A DNA stretch of 48,492 bases from Limimaricola cinnabarinus LL-001 (GTDB lineage Bacteria > Pseudomonadota > Alphaproteobacteria > Rhodobacterales > Rhodobacteraceae). A program made the position numbers and the translations under genes. Of this stretch, positions 17,061 through 25,965 are shown in pieces. The notes under the pieces are model-generated. The model was given only the letters and a program-made list of their open reading frames with translations, had not been told where the DNA came from and ran no database searches. Position 1 is the stretch's first letter. Every line of letters begins with the position of its first letter. The stretch is taken from assembly GCF_000466965.1 (NCBI RefSeq), contig NZ_BATB01000021.1:1-48492 (forward strand). The letters are read 5' to 3'.

Positions 17061-17718
17061 TGCCGGACCATTCGTCTGACGAAGCGGCCTCTGCGTTTGT
17101 CCGGTTATCCGCTGATCAGATCGGACGACTGCGCAGGTGCAGCGTGAAGTGAGCAACCGCTGCGAACGGCAGATAGGTTCGCTGAGTGTAAGTTCATACG
17201 CCGCGCAGCAAACGGCCGTTTGAGGTAGGATTTGGCACGTAGTCCGACAATCCGCTTCTATGGCTGATAAGACGGGTTATCGGATACGACCGGGAGCAGC
17301 TGCGAAAAGAGTTCGTAGCAGAACCGCCCGGACATTCTCCCTCCACGGACCAAACACCGGCGTGGCTCATCTGCCCGGCGCTTTGTCATGCCCTCGACCG
17401 CCGAACTCGGAGAGTGCGTCGCAGGAATACCGGGCACATTCCAGCTTCAGCGTCGTGTGCACGGGGTCGAAGCGGTTAGAGACCGCTGCCTTATAGACCC
17501 CGATACAGCTCCGCTGCCCATCTGCACGACCGTCGGGCCTAAGCTCACTCCGATTGCGGCAAAGACCCGGCAGTCGCGCAGATGGGGATCGACATGATGG
17601 TGATGGCCTATGAAGGTTCCTTCTTCTGATCTGCCTATCACAGCCGCAGCACCGCGCGGTGATACGGAAATCCTCTTCGTAGGATGAAGGTAACGCGACT
17701 TAGAACGAGATATTGGAG
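17061..17718. other. Intergenic stretch without a recognised gene
   Basis: About 660 bp. It holds the 12-bp palindrome AAACGGCCGTTT at 17210-17221 but no open frame with a domain. A minus-strand frame at 17447-17641 with a His-rich start (GHHHHVDPHLRD) has no support and is not called. It may contain decayed sequence or the 3' region of the copper operon. Confidence 0.45.
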
Positions 17719-20061
17719 CTATTCCCCGAATCCGACTTCTGCCGCACGCAACCTGAGCGCGTTTCCCACTACCGAGACCGAGGACAGACTCATTGCAGCG
17801 GCGGCGATGATCGGGGAGAGCATCATTCCGGTGAAGGGGTAGAGCACGCCTGCCGCGACCGGCACGCCGAGGCCATTGTAGAGGAAGGCGAGGAGCAGGT
17901 TCTGTCGAATGTTGCGGATTGTTGCGCGGCTCAGGCGGCGGGCGGTCACCAGCGCCGTCAGATCGCCGCGCACCAGCGTGATACCGGCGCTCTCGACCGC
18001 GACGTCTGCGCCGGTGCCCATGGCGATGCCGACATCCGCCGCCGCCAATGCGGGCGCATCGTTTACCCCGTCGCCGGCCATCGCCACGACGCGCCCCTCC
18101 GATTGCAGCCGACGGATCGCGGCCTGCTTGTCGGCGGGCAGCACCTCGGCGATCACCTCATCTATGTCGAGATCGGAGGCCACGGCGCGGGCCGTCACCT
18201 CGTTGTCGCCGGTCAGCATGACGATGCGCAGGCCCTCGTCATGCAGCGCCGCGATGGCCCTGGGCGTCGTCTCCTTGATCCGGTCGGCTACGGCGACGAG
18301 CCCGGCGGCGTGCCCGTCCACGGCAACGAGGATCGCTGTCTGCCCCTTGCGCCGCGCGGCATCCGCTCGCTCGGACAGGGCGGCGGTGTCGGCGCCCGTC
18401 TCCTGCATCATCGCGACGTTGCCGATGGCCACGTGGCGGCCCGCGACGCGGCCCGAGATGCCCTTGCCGGTGGTGCTGTCGAAGCTCTCGACCTCCGGCA
18501 GGGTGATGCCGCGCGCGGAGGCGCCCTCGACGATGGCGCGGGCCAGCGGGTGTTCGGACTGCGCCTCGAGCGCGGCGACGAGGCCCAGAAGCTCATCCTC
18601 GGCCAGACCTTCGGCCACCACCTCGACCAGCGCCGGGCGCCCTTCGGTCAGCGTGCCCGTCTTGTCCACCACCAGCGTGTCTACGGCGGCGAAGCGTTCG
18701 AGCGCCGCGGCGTTCTTGATCAGCACACCGTGGGCAGCACCCTTGCCGACGCCGACCATGATCGACATCGGCGTCGCGAGGCCGAGCGCGCAGGGGCAGG
18801 CGATGATCAGCACCGAGACCGCCGAGACCAGCGCGAAGGCCATGGCCGGGTCAGGGCCGAACAGGCTCCAGACCACGAAGGCGAGGATCGCCACGCCGAC
18901 CACCGCCGGAACGAAGTAGCCGGATACCTTGTCGGCGAGCTTCTGGATCGGCGCCTGGCTGCGCTGCGCCTCGGCCACCATGGCGACAATGCGGTTGAGC
19001 ATGGTCTCGGCGCCGACCTTCTCGGCACGCATCACGAAACTGCCGGTCTGGTTCAGTGACCCACCGGTGACCGGATCGCGATCGGCCTTCTCAACCGGGA
19101 TCGGCTCGCCGGTGATCATGCTCTCGTCGATCGTGGAGCGGCCCTCAACTACCACGCCATCCACTGGCACGCTCTCGCCCGGGCGCACTCGTAGCCGGTC
19201 GCCGGAGCGGACCATGTCGAGCGGCACGTCACGCTCGCCTTGGTCGTCCACGAGCCGCGCCGTCTTGGGCGCGAGGTCCAGAAGCGCGCGGATCGCGCCG
19301 CCGGTGCGCTCGCGGGCGCGTAGCTCCAGAAGCTGGCCCAGCAGGACCAGCGTCACGATCACCGCCGCCGCTTCGAAGTAAACGCCGACCTCGCCCTCGT
19401 GGCCGCGAAACTGCGGCGGGAAGAGCTGCGGCGCGACGGTGGCCACGACCGAGTAGACATAGGCCATGCCGACCCCGAGCGCGATCAGCGTGAACATGTT
19501 GAGATTGCGGCTCCTGACCGAGGCCCAGCCGCGCTCGAAGAACGGCAGCGCCGCCCACAGCACTACCGGCGTGGCGAGGATTAGCTCGAGCCAGTCGAGG
19601 AAAGGTGCCGATATGATGGCGAAGGCTTGGGGCGCGAAATGTCGTCCCATGGCAATCGCAGCAAGTGGGATCGTCAGGGCCGCGCCCAGCACGAACCGGC
19701 GGCGGAAGTCGATGTATTCCTCGCTCGGCCCCTCGGTCATGGGGATGCCCTTGGGCTCCAGCGCCATGCCGCAGATCGGGCAGGTGCCGGGACCGACCTG
19801 CTCGATTTCGGGATGCATCGGGCAGGTGTAGATCTCGTCCTCGCGTTCGGGCGGCGCGGCCTTCAGCGCCGGGTCGAGGAATATCTCGGGCCTTGTGTCG
19901 AACTTCTCGCGGCACTTGGCCGAGCAGAAGTAGAAGGTTTCCCCCTCATGCTCGGAGACGTGCTTCGCGGTCTCGACGTCGACTGACATGCCGCAGACCG
20001 GGTCGGTCGCGGTGCGATCGCCGGGCAGGTCGTGCTCCGTATGGTCGTCATGTCTCATCAT
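17719..20061 (-). CDS. Copper-transporting P1B-type ATPase with YHS and heavy-metal-binding N-terminal domains
   Basis: 780 residues. YHS domain at about 19-60 (DPVCGMSV...FYFCSAKC), a second Cys-rich metal-binding domain at about 78-103 (YTCPMHPEI...CPICGMAL), then a P-type ATPase core: TGEP at 318-321, the membrane CPC metal site at 422-424 (IIACPCALG), DKTGT with phospho-Asp466, HP in SEHPLARA and [10 protein letters not shown]. The architecture matches CopA-like Cu(I) exporters that move copper from cytoplasm to periplasm. It is the last gene of the leftward copper/thiol block, starting 31 bp after the CcdA stop. The TGEP and CPC motifs are intact. Confidence 0.92.
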   Translation of the reverse strand: MMRHDDHTEHDLPGDRTATDPVCGMSVDVETAKHVSEHEGETFYFCSAKCREKFDTRPEIFLDPALKAAPPEREDEIYTCPMHPEIEQVGPGTCPICGMALEPKGIPMTEGPSEEYIDFRRRFVLGAALTIPLAAIAMGRHFAPQAFAIISAPFLDWLELILATPVVLWAALPFFERGWASVRSRNLNMFTLIALGVGMAYVYSVVATVAPQLFPPQFRGHEGEVGVYFEAAAVIVTLVLLGQLLELRARERTGGAIRALLDLAPKTARLVDDQGERDVPLDMVRSGDRLRVRPGESVPVDGVVVEGRSTIDESMITGEPIPVEKADRDPVTGGSLNQTGSFVMRAEKVGAETMLNRIVAMVAEAQRSQAPIQKLADKVSGYFVPAVVGVAILAFVVWSLFGPDPAMAFALVSAVSVLIIACPCALGLATPMSIMVGVGKGAAHGVLIKNAAALERFAAVDTLVVDKTGTLTEGRPALVEVVAEGLAEDELLGLVAALEAQSEHPLARAIVEGASARGITLPEVESFDSTTGKGISGRVAGRHVAIGNVAMMQETGADTAALSERADAARRKGQTAILVAVDGHAAGLVAVADRIKETTPRAIAALHDEGLRIVMLTGDNEVTARAVASDLDIDEVIAEVLPADKQAAIRRLQSEGRVVAMAGDGVNDAPALAAADVGIAMGTGADVAVESAGITLVRGDLTALVTARRLSRATIRNIRQNLLLAFLYNGLGVPVAAGVLYPFTGMMLSPIIAAAAMSLSSVSVVGNALRLRAAEVGFGE

Positions 20062-20092
20062 GCATCTCCATGATTCTGAAATCTTGCGCGGG

Positions 20093-20817
20093 TCATCCGA
20101 TCTGGCCCAGAAAAGGCACGGTCTCGAGCAACCAGTAGGAAAAGACGGTCAGCTGGCCGGTCATCATCGCGAGCCCCATCAGCACCATGACCGCTCCGGC
20201 AATCCTGTGCAGCCTGCGCCCCATGCCGCGGACCTGCGCAGCCTCGTGCCGGCCTGCTGGATGAAGGCGGCGACAAGCACGAAGGGCACGCCAAGCCCGG
20301 CCGAGTAGACCGCCAGAAGCGCCACGCCTTCCCCCATGGTGGCCTGCATGGCGCTCGCCGTAAGGATCGCGCCGAGGATCGGCCCGATGCAGGGGGTCCA
20401 GCCGAAGCCGAAGGCAAGGCCGAGGACATAGGACGCCATGGGCTGCCCGCCGGGAATGTCGAGATCGAAGCGCAGGTCGCGCTCCAGCGCACGGATACGG
20501 GCCGCACCCAGCATGAACAGACCGAACAGCGCGACGATTGCCCCACCGAGGATGTTCAGCTCAAAGCGCCAGCGCAGCAGAGCCTGCCCGAGCGCGGTGG
20601 CGGAGGCGCCAAGCGCGATGAAGATCGTCGAGAACCCCAGCACGAAGCAGACGCTCAGCCAGATCATGGCGGCTCGGCTTGGCGCCTTGCCCGGTCCCGT
20701 GCGCCCGGCAATGTAGGAAACATAGCCGGGCACCAGCGGCAGGACGCAAGGCGAGAGGAAGGACACCGTGCCGGCCAGAAGGGCCGCAAGAAGGCCGAGA
20801 GTCTGGATGTCAGGCAT
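20093..20817 (-). CDS. ccdA: CcdA-type thiol:disulfide membrane transporter, one-base frameshift
   Basis: Six-helix inner-membrane protein that passes reducing electrons from cytoplasmic thioredoxin to periplasmic thiol proteins. The two redox Cys are seen in [14 protein letters not shown] and [13 protein letters not shown]. Near 20230-20236 the frame is lost; with one extra base the chain continues [20 protein letters not shown] and ends FLGQIG at 20093, giving 241 residues, the normal length. Neighbours (TlpA/CcmG-like and SCO proteins, cytochrome c) are natural recipients of its electrons. Confidence 0.85.
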
Positions 20818-20820
20818 GGC

Positions 20821-21297
20821 TCATCTCCACCACGCGCGCGGGGACGTGGCGCCGAGATAGGCCGCCGTGGGCACGACGAGCCATTGCAGGAACGGCGTCA
20901 GGCCCGCGTCGATGACCGGGATCACCGGCATGATGTCGCGATAGGCCCACGCCTCCCGCACGACGATATTCAGCCACTCGCTGAAGATGGTGTAGCCCAC
21001 CCCCATCGCTACGGCGGCCAGAAGCACCGGCATCGACCGCTGTCGTGGCCACTCTGACCGTCCAAACAGGAACAGCGCCACGAGCAGGGTGCTGAAGGCG
21101 ATCATCAGATCGCCGCCCGTGCAGAGCACGATGGCGAAAATGATCTCGCCGGCGCTGCCCTCGGTCCAGATCGTGTAGAGCGGGATGTGGGCCACCTCCC
21201 AGAGCAGATGGCCGATGAGAGAAAACAGGAAATAGCGCCGCAGAACCCCCAGCCAGTCCGGGGTTGCCGCGATGCGCGCCGACGTCGCCACCGTCAT
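20821..21297 (-). CDS. Unknown polytopic membrane protein of the copper/thiol operon
   Basis: 158 residues with about four hydrophobic helices (YFLFSLIGHLLWEVAHIPLY, FSTLLVALFLFG, MPVLLAAVAMGVGYTIFSEW, LQWLVVPTAAYLGA). His and Trp lie in the first helix, with Glu nearby (HLLWEVAHIP), which could bind metal, but this is inference. ATG 21297 overlaps the upstream stop by ATGA and is preferred over an in-frame codon at 21306. I do not recognise the family. Confidence 0.75.
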   Translation of the reverse strand: MTVATSARIAATPDWLGVLRRYFLFSLIGHLLWEVAHIPLYTIWTEGSAGEIIFAIVLCTGGDLMIAFSTLLVALFLFGRSEWPRQRSMPVLLAAVAMGVGYTIFSEWLNIVVREAWAYRDIMPVIPVIDAGLTPFLQWLVVPTAAYLGATSPRAWWR

Positions 21298-21908
21298 TCG
21301 AACCACCCCAATACCTTGTCGAGGAAGCCTGCGGGCTCCGGATGCGGATGCGCGTTGGTCAGCCCGTTGATATGCATGAGGAGATTGAGCGGCTCGAAAT
21401 CAGTCCCATGAAAGATGCCGACATGGCGGCCCTGCCGGTCAAAGATATGGAGCATCGGAGCGTCGCTCGAGCGCTCGGAGACCGCAGCGAGCCGCGCCTC
21501 GAGATCCTCGAGGCTGCCCTGCGACCGCACAATCGACCAGTTCTCGGCATCGAGCGTGTCGATGTCCGCCGCATCCTCGGCCACGGTCACGAAGCCGACC
21601 ATATCGCGCATGGGGCTCGCATTAAGCGAGGTAACGGTCTTCTCCAGCTGCCGGTGTTGGGCGTCACAGGCCTCGGTGCAGGAGGCCGGGCGGAGATTGA
21701 CCACGAGAATGCGCCCGGCGAAGTCTTCCAGGTCGAGTGTTTCCCCGTCCATGGTGACGAGGTCGAGATCGGGGCCGGGGCGGGAGACCGCCTCGAAGCC
21801 CGGTTCCTCTTCCGCCGTAACCTCGTTCAGCCGCTCCCCGGGGTGATCGGCCAAGGCTGGCGAGCCAAGCATGGTAGCCATCATGAAGATGAGGATTGCA
21901 TGTCGCAT
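21294..21908 (-). CDS. Periplasmic SCO-like thioredoxin-fold protein
   Basis: 204 residues with a signal peptide (MRHAILIFMMATMLGSPALA). It has a thioredoxin-fold layout (GETLDLEDFAGRILVVNLRP) followed by PASCTEACDAQ, a C-x3-C pair at the position of the SCO copper-binding motif. The usual SCO His is less obvious. Downstream and coupled to a classical SCO gene (the stop and start share a base), so it is probably a paralogue in copper delivery or thiol reduction. Confidence 0.72.
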   Translation of the reverse strand: MRHAILIFMMATMLGSPALADHPGERLNEVTAEEEPGFEAVSRPGPDLDLVTMDGETLDLEDFAGRILVVNLRPASCTEACDAQHRQLEKTVTSLNASPMRDMVGFVTVAEDAADIDTLDAENWSIVRSQGSLEDLEARLAAVSERSSDAPMLHIFDRQGRHVGIFHGTDFEPLNLLMHINGLTNAHPHPEPAGFLDKVLGWFE

Positions 21909-22552
21909 CAGCTGCGCCCCTCCTGGTCCAGACGCATCTCGATTTCCTCGGCGAGATCTTCAGGCGGCTGATCCCCCTCGAGGAAAACGGCCTCGAACCG
22001 GCCATCGGGGCGCATCAGGTAGATGTGCCCGGCATGAGCCATGGTGTATCCGTCCGGTGCCTGCGCGTCCGCCATGTGCTCGTGATAGACCTTGAAGCTC
22101 TGCGCGGCCGCCGCGGCTTGGGTCGGGCTTCCCGTCAGCCCCACCAGTCGTGGGTGAAAGTTCGCGACGTAATCCGCCATGACCTCCGGCGTGTCCCGTT
22201 CGGGGTCGACGGTGATGAAGAGCGGCGCGACCCGGTCCGCGTCCTCGCCCAGCAGGTCGAGGGTGGTGGCCATGTAGGCCAGCGTCGTCGGGCAGACATC
22301 GGGGCAGTTGGTGAAGCCGAAGAACACGAGCTGCCAGCGGTCGGCATAATCCGCCTCGGTGACCGGGTGTCCCGTGTGGTCGACAAGCTCGAAGTCGGAC
22401 CGGATGTCCGCCTCGCCGCTGTAGACGACTGTGGGCGCGGCCTGATCTCGCAGGACCAGCAGCCCGGCAGTTGTAACGGTGAGGACGGCGGCTCCGCTCC
22501 AAAGGAGGACGCGCAGCCGCTTGTGAAATCTATCGGGAGAGGAAGGGGGCAT
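21908..22552 (-). CDS. SCO1/SenC-family copper chaperone
   Basis: 214 residues: an N-terminal membrane anchor (VLLWSGAAVLTVTTAGLLVL), a thioredoxin fold, the copper-binding C-x3-C at Cys83/Cys87 (TNCPDVCPTT) and the conserved His in YTMAHAGHIYLM. SCO proteins bind Cu(I)/Cu(II) in the periplasm and deliver it to cytochrome oxidase CuA or act in thiol redox. ATG 22552 is chosen because the anchor follows directly; the open frame further upstream only shadows the Met-rich gene. Confidence 0.9.
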   Translation of the reverse strand: MPPSSPDRFHKRLRVLLWSGAAVLTVTTAGLLVLRDQAAPTVVYSGEADIRSDFELVDHTGHPVTEADYADRWQLVFFGFTNCPDVCPTTLAYMATTLDLLGEDADRVAPLFITVDPERDTPEVMADYVANFHPRLVGLTGSPTQAAAAAQSFKVYHEHMADAQAPDGYTMAHAGHIYLMRPDGRFEAVFLEGDQPPEDLAEEIEMRLDQEGRS

Positions 22553-22605
22553 CTGTCTGTCTTTCTGTTTGGCGCGCCCGGGCCGAAACCCGGGCGCGCC
22601 TTCGG

Positions 22606-22896
22606 TCAGCCCTGACCGGCCTGATCGTGATGGTCCTGCATGTGGGTGTTCATCGTCTCCATCATCTCCATACAGGCCTGCATGTGCTTCATCATCATCG
22701 GCATCATGCCTTCCATGCCTTCCATGCCTTCCATGCCTTCCATGCCCTGCATTCCGGCCATATCGCCGCCCATGTGGCCGCCTTCCTTCGTTGTTTCCTG
22801 CGGCTCTGCCGGGGTGGTGTCCTGGGCGTAGGCCATCGGCGCGAAAGCGATCAGGGAGAGAGCGATGGCGCCGCCGAGCTTGGTGCTGGTCTTCAT
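22606..22896 (-). CDS. Met/His-rich periplasmic protein, probable copper-binding
   Basis: 96 residues: a signal peptide ending APMAYA-Q, then a Met-rich core (HMGGDMAGMQ, repeated GME units, then MMPMMMKHMQACMEMMETMN) and a His-containing tail (MQDHHDQAGQG). Met-rich periplasmic proteins typically bind Cu(I) through thioethers. The GME repeats come from a 9-bp tandem repeat and may vary in number. It sits inside the copper/thiol operon beside SCO. Confidence 0.8.
   Translation of the reverse strand: MKTSTKLGGAIALSLIAFAPMAYAQDTTPAEPQETTKEGGHMGGDMAGMQGMEGMEGMEGMEGMMPMMMKHMQACMEMMETMNTHMQDHHDQAGQG
22705..22749. repeat. 9-bp tandem repeat (CATGCCTTC) encoding Met-Glu-Gly
   Basis: Four exact units at 22705-22740 and a fifth with changes at 22741-22749. 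It lies in frame in the Met-rich gene, so copy-number change would alter the number of Met ligands without a frameshift. Confidence 0.85.
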
Positions 22897-22919
22897 CTCT
22901 TGTCCTTTCGGAGTGGGGT

Positions 22920-23195
22920 TCAGTCAGTCGAAACGTCCGGCTTGCTTGCCGGATCGGTGTTGTTGGCGCAGGCGGACGAGCCCCCGCGCATGCAGAGCCC
23001 CAGCGCACACATCGCGGCGCAGGGGGCCAAGCTCAGGATCAAGGGGGCTGCGCCGATGGCGGTGAGCCAGCCCCAGTTCAGGGCCATGCCGGTGCCGATG
23101 ATGGCCAGCGCCACCAGCATCCATCCACGCCTGCCCAGGCCGGAAAACCGGCGTGCGGGGAATGCCTCGATCGCGTTCGTCGATCGCTCGCTCAT
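22920..23195 (-). CDS. Small membrane protein with a Cys-rich tail
   Basis: 91 residues from ATG 23195, which overlaps the TlpA-like stop (ATGA). Two hydrophobic helices (WMLVALAIIGTGMALNWGWL and AIGAAPLILSLAPCAAMCAL) are followed by a Cys-containing end (GLCMRGGSSACANN). Four Cys lie within about 20 residues, which could bind metal or act in redox. Such small membrane proteins are common next to DsbE/TlpA genes in alphaproteobacterial copper clusters, but I cannot name the family. Confidence 0.7.
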   Translation of the reverse strand: MSERSTNAIEAFPARRFSGLGRRGWMLVALAIIGTGMALNWGWLTAIGAAPLILSLAPCAAMCALGLCMRGGSSACANNTDPASKPDVSTD

Positions 23196-23770
23196 TTTCT
23201 GTTCTCCGTTTGAAGCCGGCCCACGACCGGCAGGATCTCTTCTTCCAGCGCGCGGCGGTCGAACGGACCGACATGCTTGTAGGCAACGCGACCGCGTGCA
23301 TCGATGACGAAGGTTTCCGGAAGCCCGTAGACCCCCCAGTCGAGCGAGGCGCGCCCGGAGCGGTCGGCTCCGATGCGGGTGTAGGGATCGCCCGTCTCGT
23401 CGAGAAAACGAAGCGCCGCATCCGGCGCATCCTTGTAGTTGATGCCGTGGATCGGGACCGTATCCCGCGCGGCCAGCTCGACCAGAAGCGGCATCTCGAC
23501 CCGGCAAGGCACGCACCAGGAGGCCCAGACGTTGACGATCGACACCTCGCCTTGCAGGTCCGCCGTGGACAGGCCCTCTTCGCGGCCTTCGATGGGAGGC
23601 AGGTCGAACTTGGGGACCGCCCTGCCGGTCAGGGCCGAGGGCAGCCGGTCGTCGGAGTTCATCAGGCCCCAGTAGAACGCCGCCGCGAGTGTTGCGAACA
23701 GCGCTGCCGGAAGGAGCACTAATACCCGACCACGGGGCCGCTTGCGCGGTTCCTGTTCCGCCGCGCTCAT
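23192..23770 (-). CDS. TlpA/CcmG(DsbE)-family membrane-anchored thiol:disulfide oxidoreductase
   Basis: 192 residues: a basic N-terminus, one membrane helix (VLVLLPAALFATLAAAFYWG), a thioredoxin fold with the W-C-x2-C active site (WASWCVPCRVEMP), cis-Pro in GVYGLPETFVID and a C-terminal helix. It reduces apocytochrome or copper-protein disulfides in the periplasm, drawing electrons from CcdA. It overlaps both neighbours (ATGA each side), a tightly coupled operon. Confidence 0.9.
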   Translation of the reverse strand: MSAAEQEPRKRPRGRVLVLLPAALFATLAAAFYWGLMNSDDRLPSALTGRAVPKFDLPPIEGREEGLSTADLQGEVSIVNVWASWCVPCRVEMPLLVELAARDTVPIHGINYKDAPDAALRFLDETGDPYTRIGADRSGRASLDWGVYGLPETFVIDARGRVAYKHVGPFDRRALEEEILPVVGRLQTENRK

Positions 23771-24279
23771 GGCTTGCCCTCGGCACCGGCGGAGACCTCG
23801 GCCTGGAAGGCGCGTTCGCGCTCGGACCAGCTGGTCTTGAGATAGGCCAGCACGGCCCTGATCTCGTCGTCGCTCAGCAGCCCCTCGAAGGCGGGCATGT
23901 CGCTTTCGTAGCCCGGCACCACCGCGCCGACGCCATGCTTGGTGATCGTGAACAGGTCCCGGTCGGCATGGTGCCAGGTATGGCCGCTGTCGTCGTGCGG
24001 CGGCGCGGGCATGCGCCCGTCCTCCGTCCGGCGGCGCCAGTCCGGCTGACCCTCGAGCTTTGCGCCATGACAGGCGGCGCAGCTCTCGGCATAAATCTTG
24101 CCCCCTTGGTCGACCATGTCGGACGTGACCGGCTCTCCGAGGATGGAGAGCCCTGCGACTTCCTGCGAGGTCGCGGCCGTGTCTTGCCCGTCTTCCTCCA
24201 TCAGCCCCTGCGCCACCGCCGCGATCGCGGCGGCGCCGAGCAGAGCCGAGGCCACGCCGATGACCAGCCCGCGTTTCAT
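23767..24279 (-). CDS. Class I cytochrome c, membrane-anchored or secreted
   Basis: 170 residues: signal peptide or anchor (GLVIGVASALLGAAAIAAVA), haem site CAACH (Cys67, Cys70, His71) and probable axial Met in YESDMPAFEG. The last part (LSDDEIRAVLAYLKTSW) is the family's closing helix. A clear AGGAG precedes ATG 24279. It carries electrons in the periplasm; in this operon it may link thiol or copper oxidation to the respiratory chain. A decayed relative lies near 37.3 kb. Confidence 0.88.
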   Translation of the reverse strand: MKRGLVIGVASALLGAAAIAAVAQGLMEEDGQDTAATSQEVAGLSILGEPVTSDMVDQGGKIYAESCAACHGAKLEGQPDWRRRTEDGRMPAPPHDDSGHTWHHADRDLFTITKHGVGAVVPGYESDMPAFEGLLSDDEIRAVLAYLKTSWSERERAFQAEVSAGAEGKP

Positions 24280-24416
24280 CGCGGGCTCCTGAGGAATTTG
24301 ACCAGTGCCATCAGGCTCAGCACGATCAGGGTCAGCACCAGCAGGAGAATGAGCCCGCCTCCGGCCATCATGGCGCCCATCATCGGCCCGCTCATCATCG
24401 ACATCATGCCCTCCAT
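24276..24416 (-). CDS. Met-rich single-pass small membrane protein (46 residues)
   Basis: Too short for usual gene calling. It begins MEGMMSMMSGPMMGAMMAGG, followed by one strong membrane helix (LILLLVLTLIVLSLMALVKF) and a basic end. The stop overlaps the cytochrome start (ATGA), and the start lies 4 bp after the DUF411 stop. The layout (Met-rich head, helix, LVKF/LVKY end) is shared with the 34-residue protein at 27041-27145. Likely function: membrane copper binding or assembly of a metal exporter; inferred. Confidence 0.65.
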   Translation of the reverse strand: MEGMMSMMSGPMMGAMMAGGGLILLLVLTLIVLSLMALVKFLRSPR

Positions 24417-24420
24417 GCAT

Positions 24421-24921
24421 TCACTCATCCGAGAACACGGTGATGTCGTCGCCTGCGAAGGCGTAGGTCTTGAGCGTGCCGCTCTTGCCGGCCATGCCCG
24501 GGGCGTTCATCGGCATGCCGGGCAGGGTGATGCCGGTGATTTCGGGACGCTCCGTGGTCAGGCGTTCCACGATCTCGGCCGGGACCAGCCCGCTGACATA
24601 GTAGCCGTCCACTTGCGCCAGGTGGCAGCCAAGGCCCTGCTCGGGCACACCCACCTCGATCGAGCGCTTGTCGAAGTCGCGGTCGTCGATCCGCGTCACG
24701 TGGTAGCCGTTCTCCTCCATGTAATCGGCATAGGCATCGCAGCAGCCGCAGTTCGGATCGCGCCAGATCGTCATCTGTCGCGCGGCAGGGACCGTGGCTT
24801 CGGTGGCTTCGCTCGGCGTGTCGGCCACGACGTCGGTTTCGGCGGTGGTGAAGGTCGCGATGCCGATGGCGGAAGCGGCGACCAGGGCGAGGGCGGAGCC
24901 CGTAAGAAGTTTGCGGTTCAT
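24421..24921 (-). CDS. DUF411 metal-binding periplasmic protein
   Basis: 166 residues from ATG 24921. A signal peptide (LLTGSALALVAASAIGIATF) precedes the DUF411 core, with the Cys cluster in DPNCGCCDAYADYMEENGY, and the later LGCHLAQVDGYYVSGLVP and LPGMPMNAPGM motifs. DUF411 proteins occur in copper and cation efflux systems and are thought to bind copper in the periplasm. The start is preferred over 24996 because the extra N-terminus lies in the upstream gene. Confidence 0.88.
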   Translation of the reverse strand: MNRKLLTGSALALVAASAIGIATFTTAETDVVADTPSEATEATVPAARQMTIWRDPNCGCCDAYADYMEENGYHVTRIDDRDFDKRSIEVGVPEQGLGCHLAQVDGYYVSGLVPAEIVERLTTERPEITGITLPGMPMNAPGMAGKSGTLKTYAFAGDDITVFSDE

Positions 24922-24922
24922 G

Positions 24923-25867
24923 TCAGCTGTCCTTGGATTGATCGAAGGAGGTCCAGGTGGTTCCGCCGTCGCGTGAGACGCGCAGCCCGGTGGCATCGGT
25001 AGTCAGCACGTGCAGCGGGTCGACGGGATCGACGGCCAGAGCGGTGACGGGGTCAGGGGTGGCCTGCGCCCAGTTCACGCCGGCATCCGTCGACAGCCAC
25101 AGCCCGGAGGGCAGGGCGGCGAGAAGGCGCTCGGGTGTATCGGGTGTTAGGGCGAGGATCGTGACCGGCTCGCCCACGGGCAGCGTTTCGGCATTGGCAG
25201 GCGCGTCGCCCGCGACCAATGCATCCATCGCGTCACCCGCGACGACGTCCTGCCAGCGGCAGAAACAGTCCGGCACCCGCGTCAGTCCGGCCTGCGTGCC
25301 CGCATAGAGCCAGATGCCGCCCATACCGGTTTCGTTGGCGACCGAGACAAGGCTGAGCACGTCATGTTCCGCGCCGTCGAGATAGGGGCGGTCCATGACG
25401 AACGCCCACGTCGCGCCGTCATCCTCGCTGCGCCACAGCCCGTCGCCTTTGATGGAGGCATACAGGGTGCCGGGTGCATGCGCAGCCATGGTGAGGGACA
25501 GGATCGGCGCACCGGGTAGTCCGGCATCCGCCGCGGTCCAGCTTGCGCCACCGTCATCGCTGCGGCGCAGGCTGCCGTCCTGCCATCCGGCGTAGATCAC
25601 GCCCGGGCGGGACGGGTGGGTCGAAAGGCTGTTGGGCGGCCCCACGTCGCCGAGCTTCGTCCAGCTTTTGCCGTCGTGCCGCAGCAGCCCGTCGGGCGTG
25701 GCGGCAAGGATGGTGGAGCCATCGAAGGCCAGGGCATTAGCGGAGTCGAGTGCCAGCGACGGGCCTGATCGGGCAAAGCCGGGGGCAAGGATCGTCGCGC
25801 CCAGCACGGCCAGGCCGGAGGACAGGACGCGACGACGCGAGAGCGCGCGTGCGGTAAAGGCAGTCAT
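24923..25867 (-). CDS. Periplasmic beta-propeller (BNR/YCF48-like repeat) protein
   Basis: 314 residues with a twin-arginine-like N-terminus (SRRRVLSSGLAVLGATILAP). Repeated propeller blades carry the Asp-box pattern S-x-D-x-G-x-x-W (SDDGGASW, SEDDGATW, STDAGVNW, SRDGGTTW), as in exo-sialidase/YCF48 folds. No catalytic residues for sialidase are evident. It is the second gene of the leftward operon, next to DUF411. A role as a periplasmic scaffold or assembly factor is likely, but unproven. Confidence 0.82.
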   Translation of the reverse strand: MTAFTARALSRRRVLSSGLAVLGATILAPGFARSGPSLALDSANALAFDGSTILAATPDGLLRHDGKSWTKLGDVGPPNSLSTHPSRPGVIYAGWQDGSLRRSDDGGASWTAADAGLPGAPILSLTMAAHAPGTLYASIKGDGLWRSEDDGATWAFVMDRPYLDGAEHDVLSLVSVANETGMGGIWLYAGTQAGLTRVPDCFCRWQDVVAGDAMDALVAGDAPANAETLPVGEPVTILALTPDTPERLLAALPSGLWLSTDAGVNWAQATPDPVTALAVDPVDPLHVLTTDATGLRVSRDGGTTWTSFDQSKDS

Positions 25868-25965
25868 GGAAGGTATCCTGAGAAGGGATCGGTCGGTTGA
25901 GGGCCTGCCAGTCCAGATCGGACAGGCATGGCATCACCGGGCCGTCACCTATGCGGTGCGGCCGG

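Noticed and set aside
17447..17641. Minus-strand frame with GHHHHVDPHLRD
   Set aside because: His run is suggestive of metal binding, but there is no start site, no family and no conserved neighbour.
22627..23307. Long plus-strand frames over the Met-rich gene
   Set aside because: Mirror-image reading of CAT/ATG repeats; the minus-strand Met-rich gene has a signal peptide and operon context.
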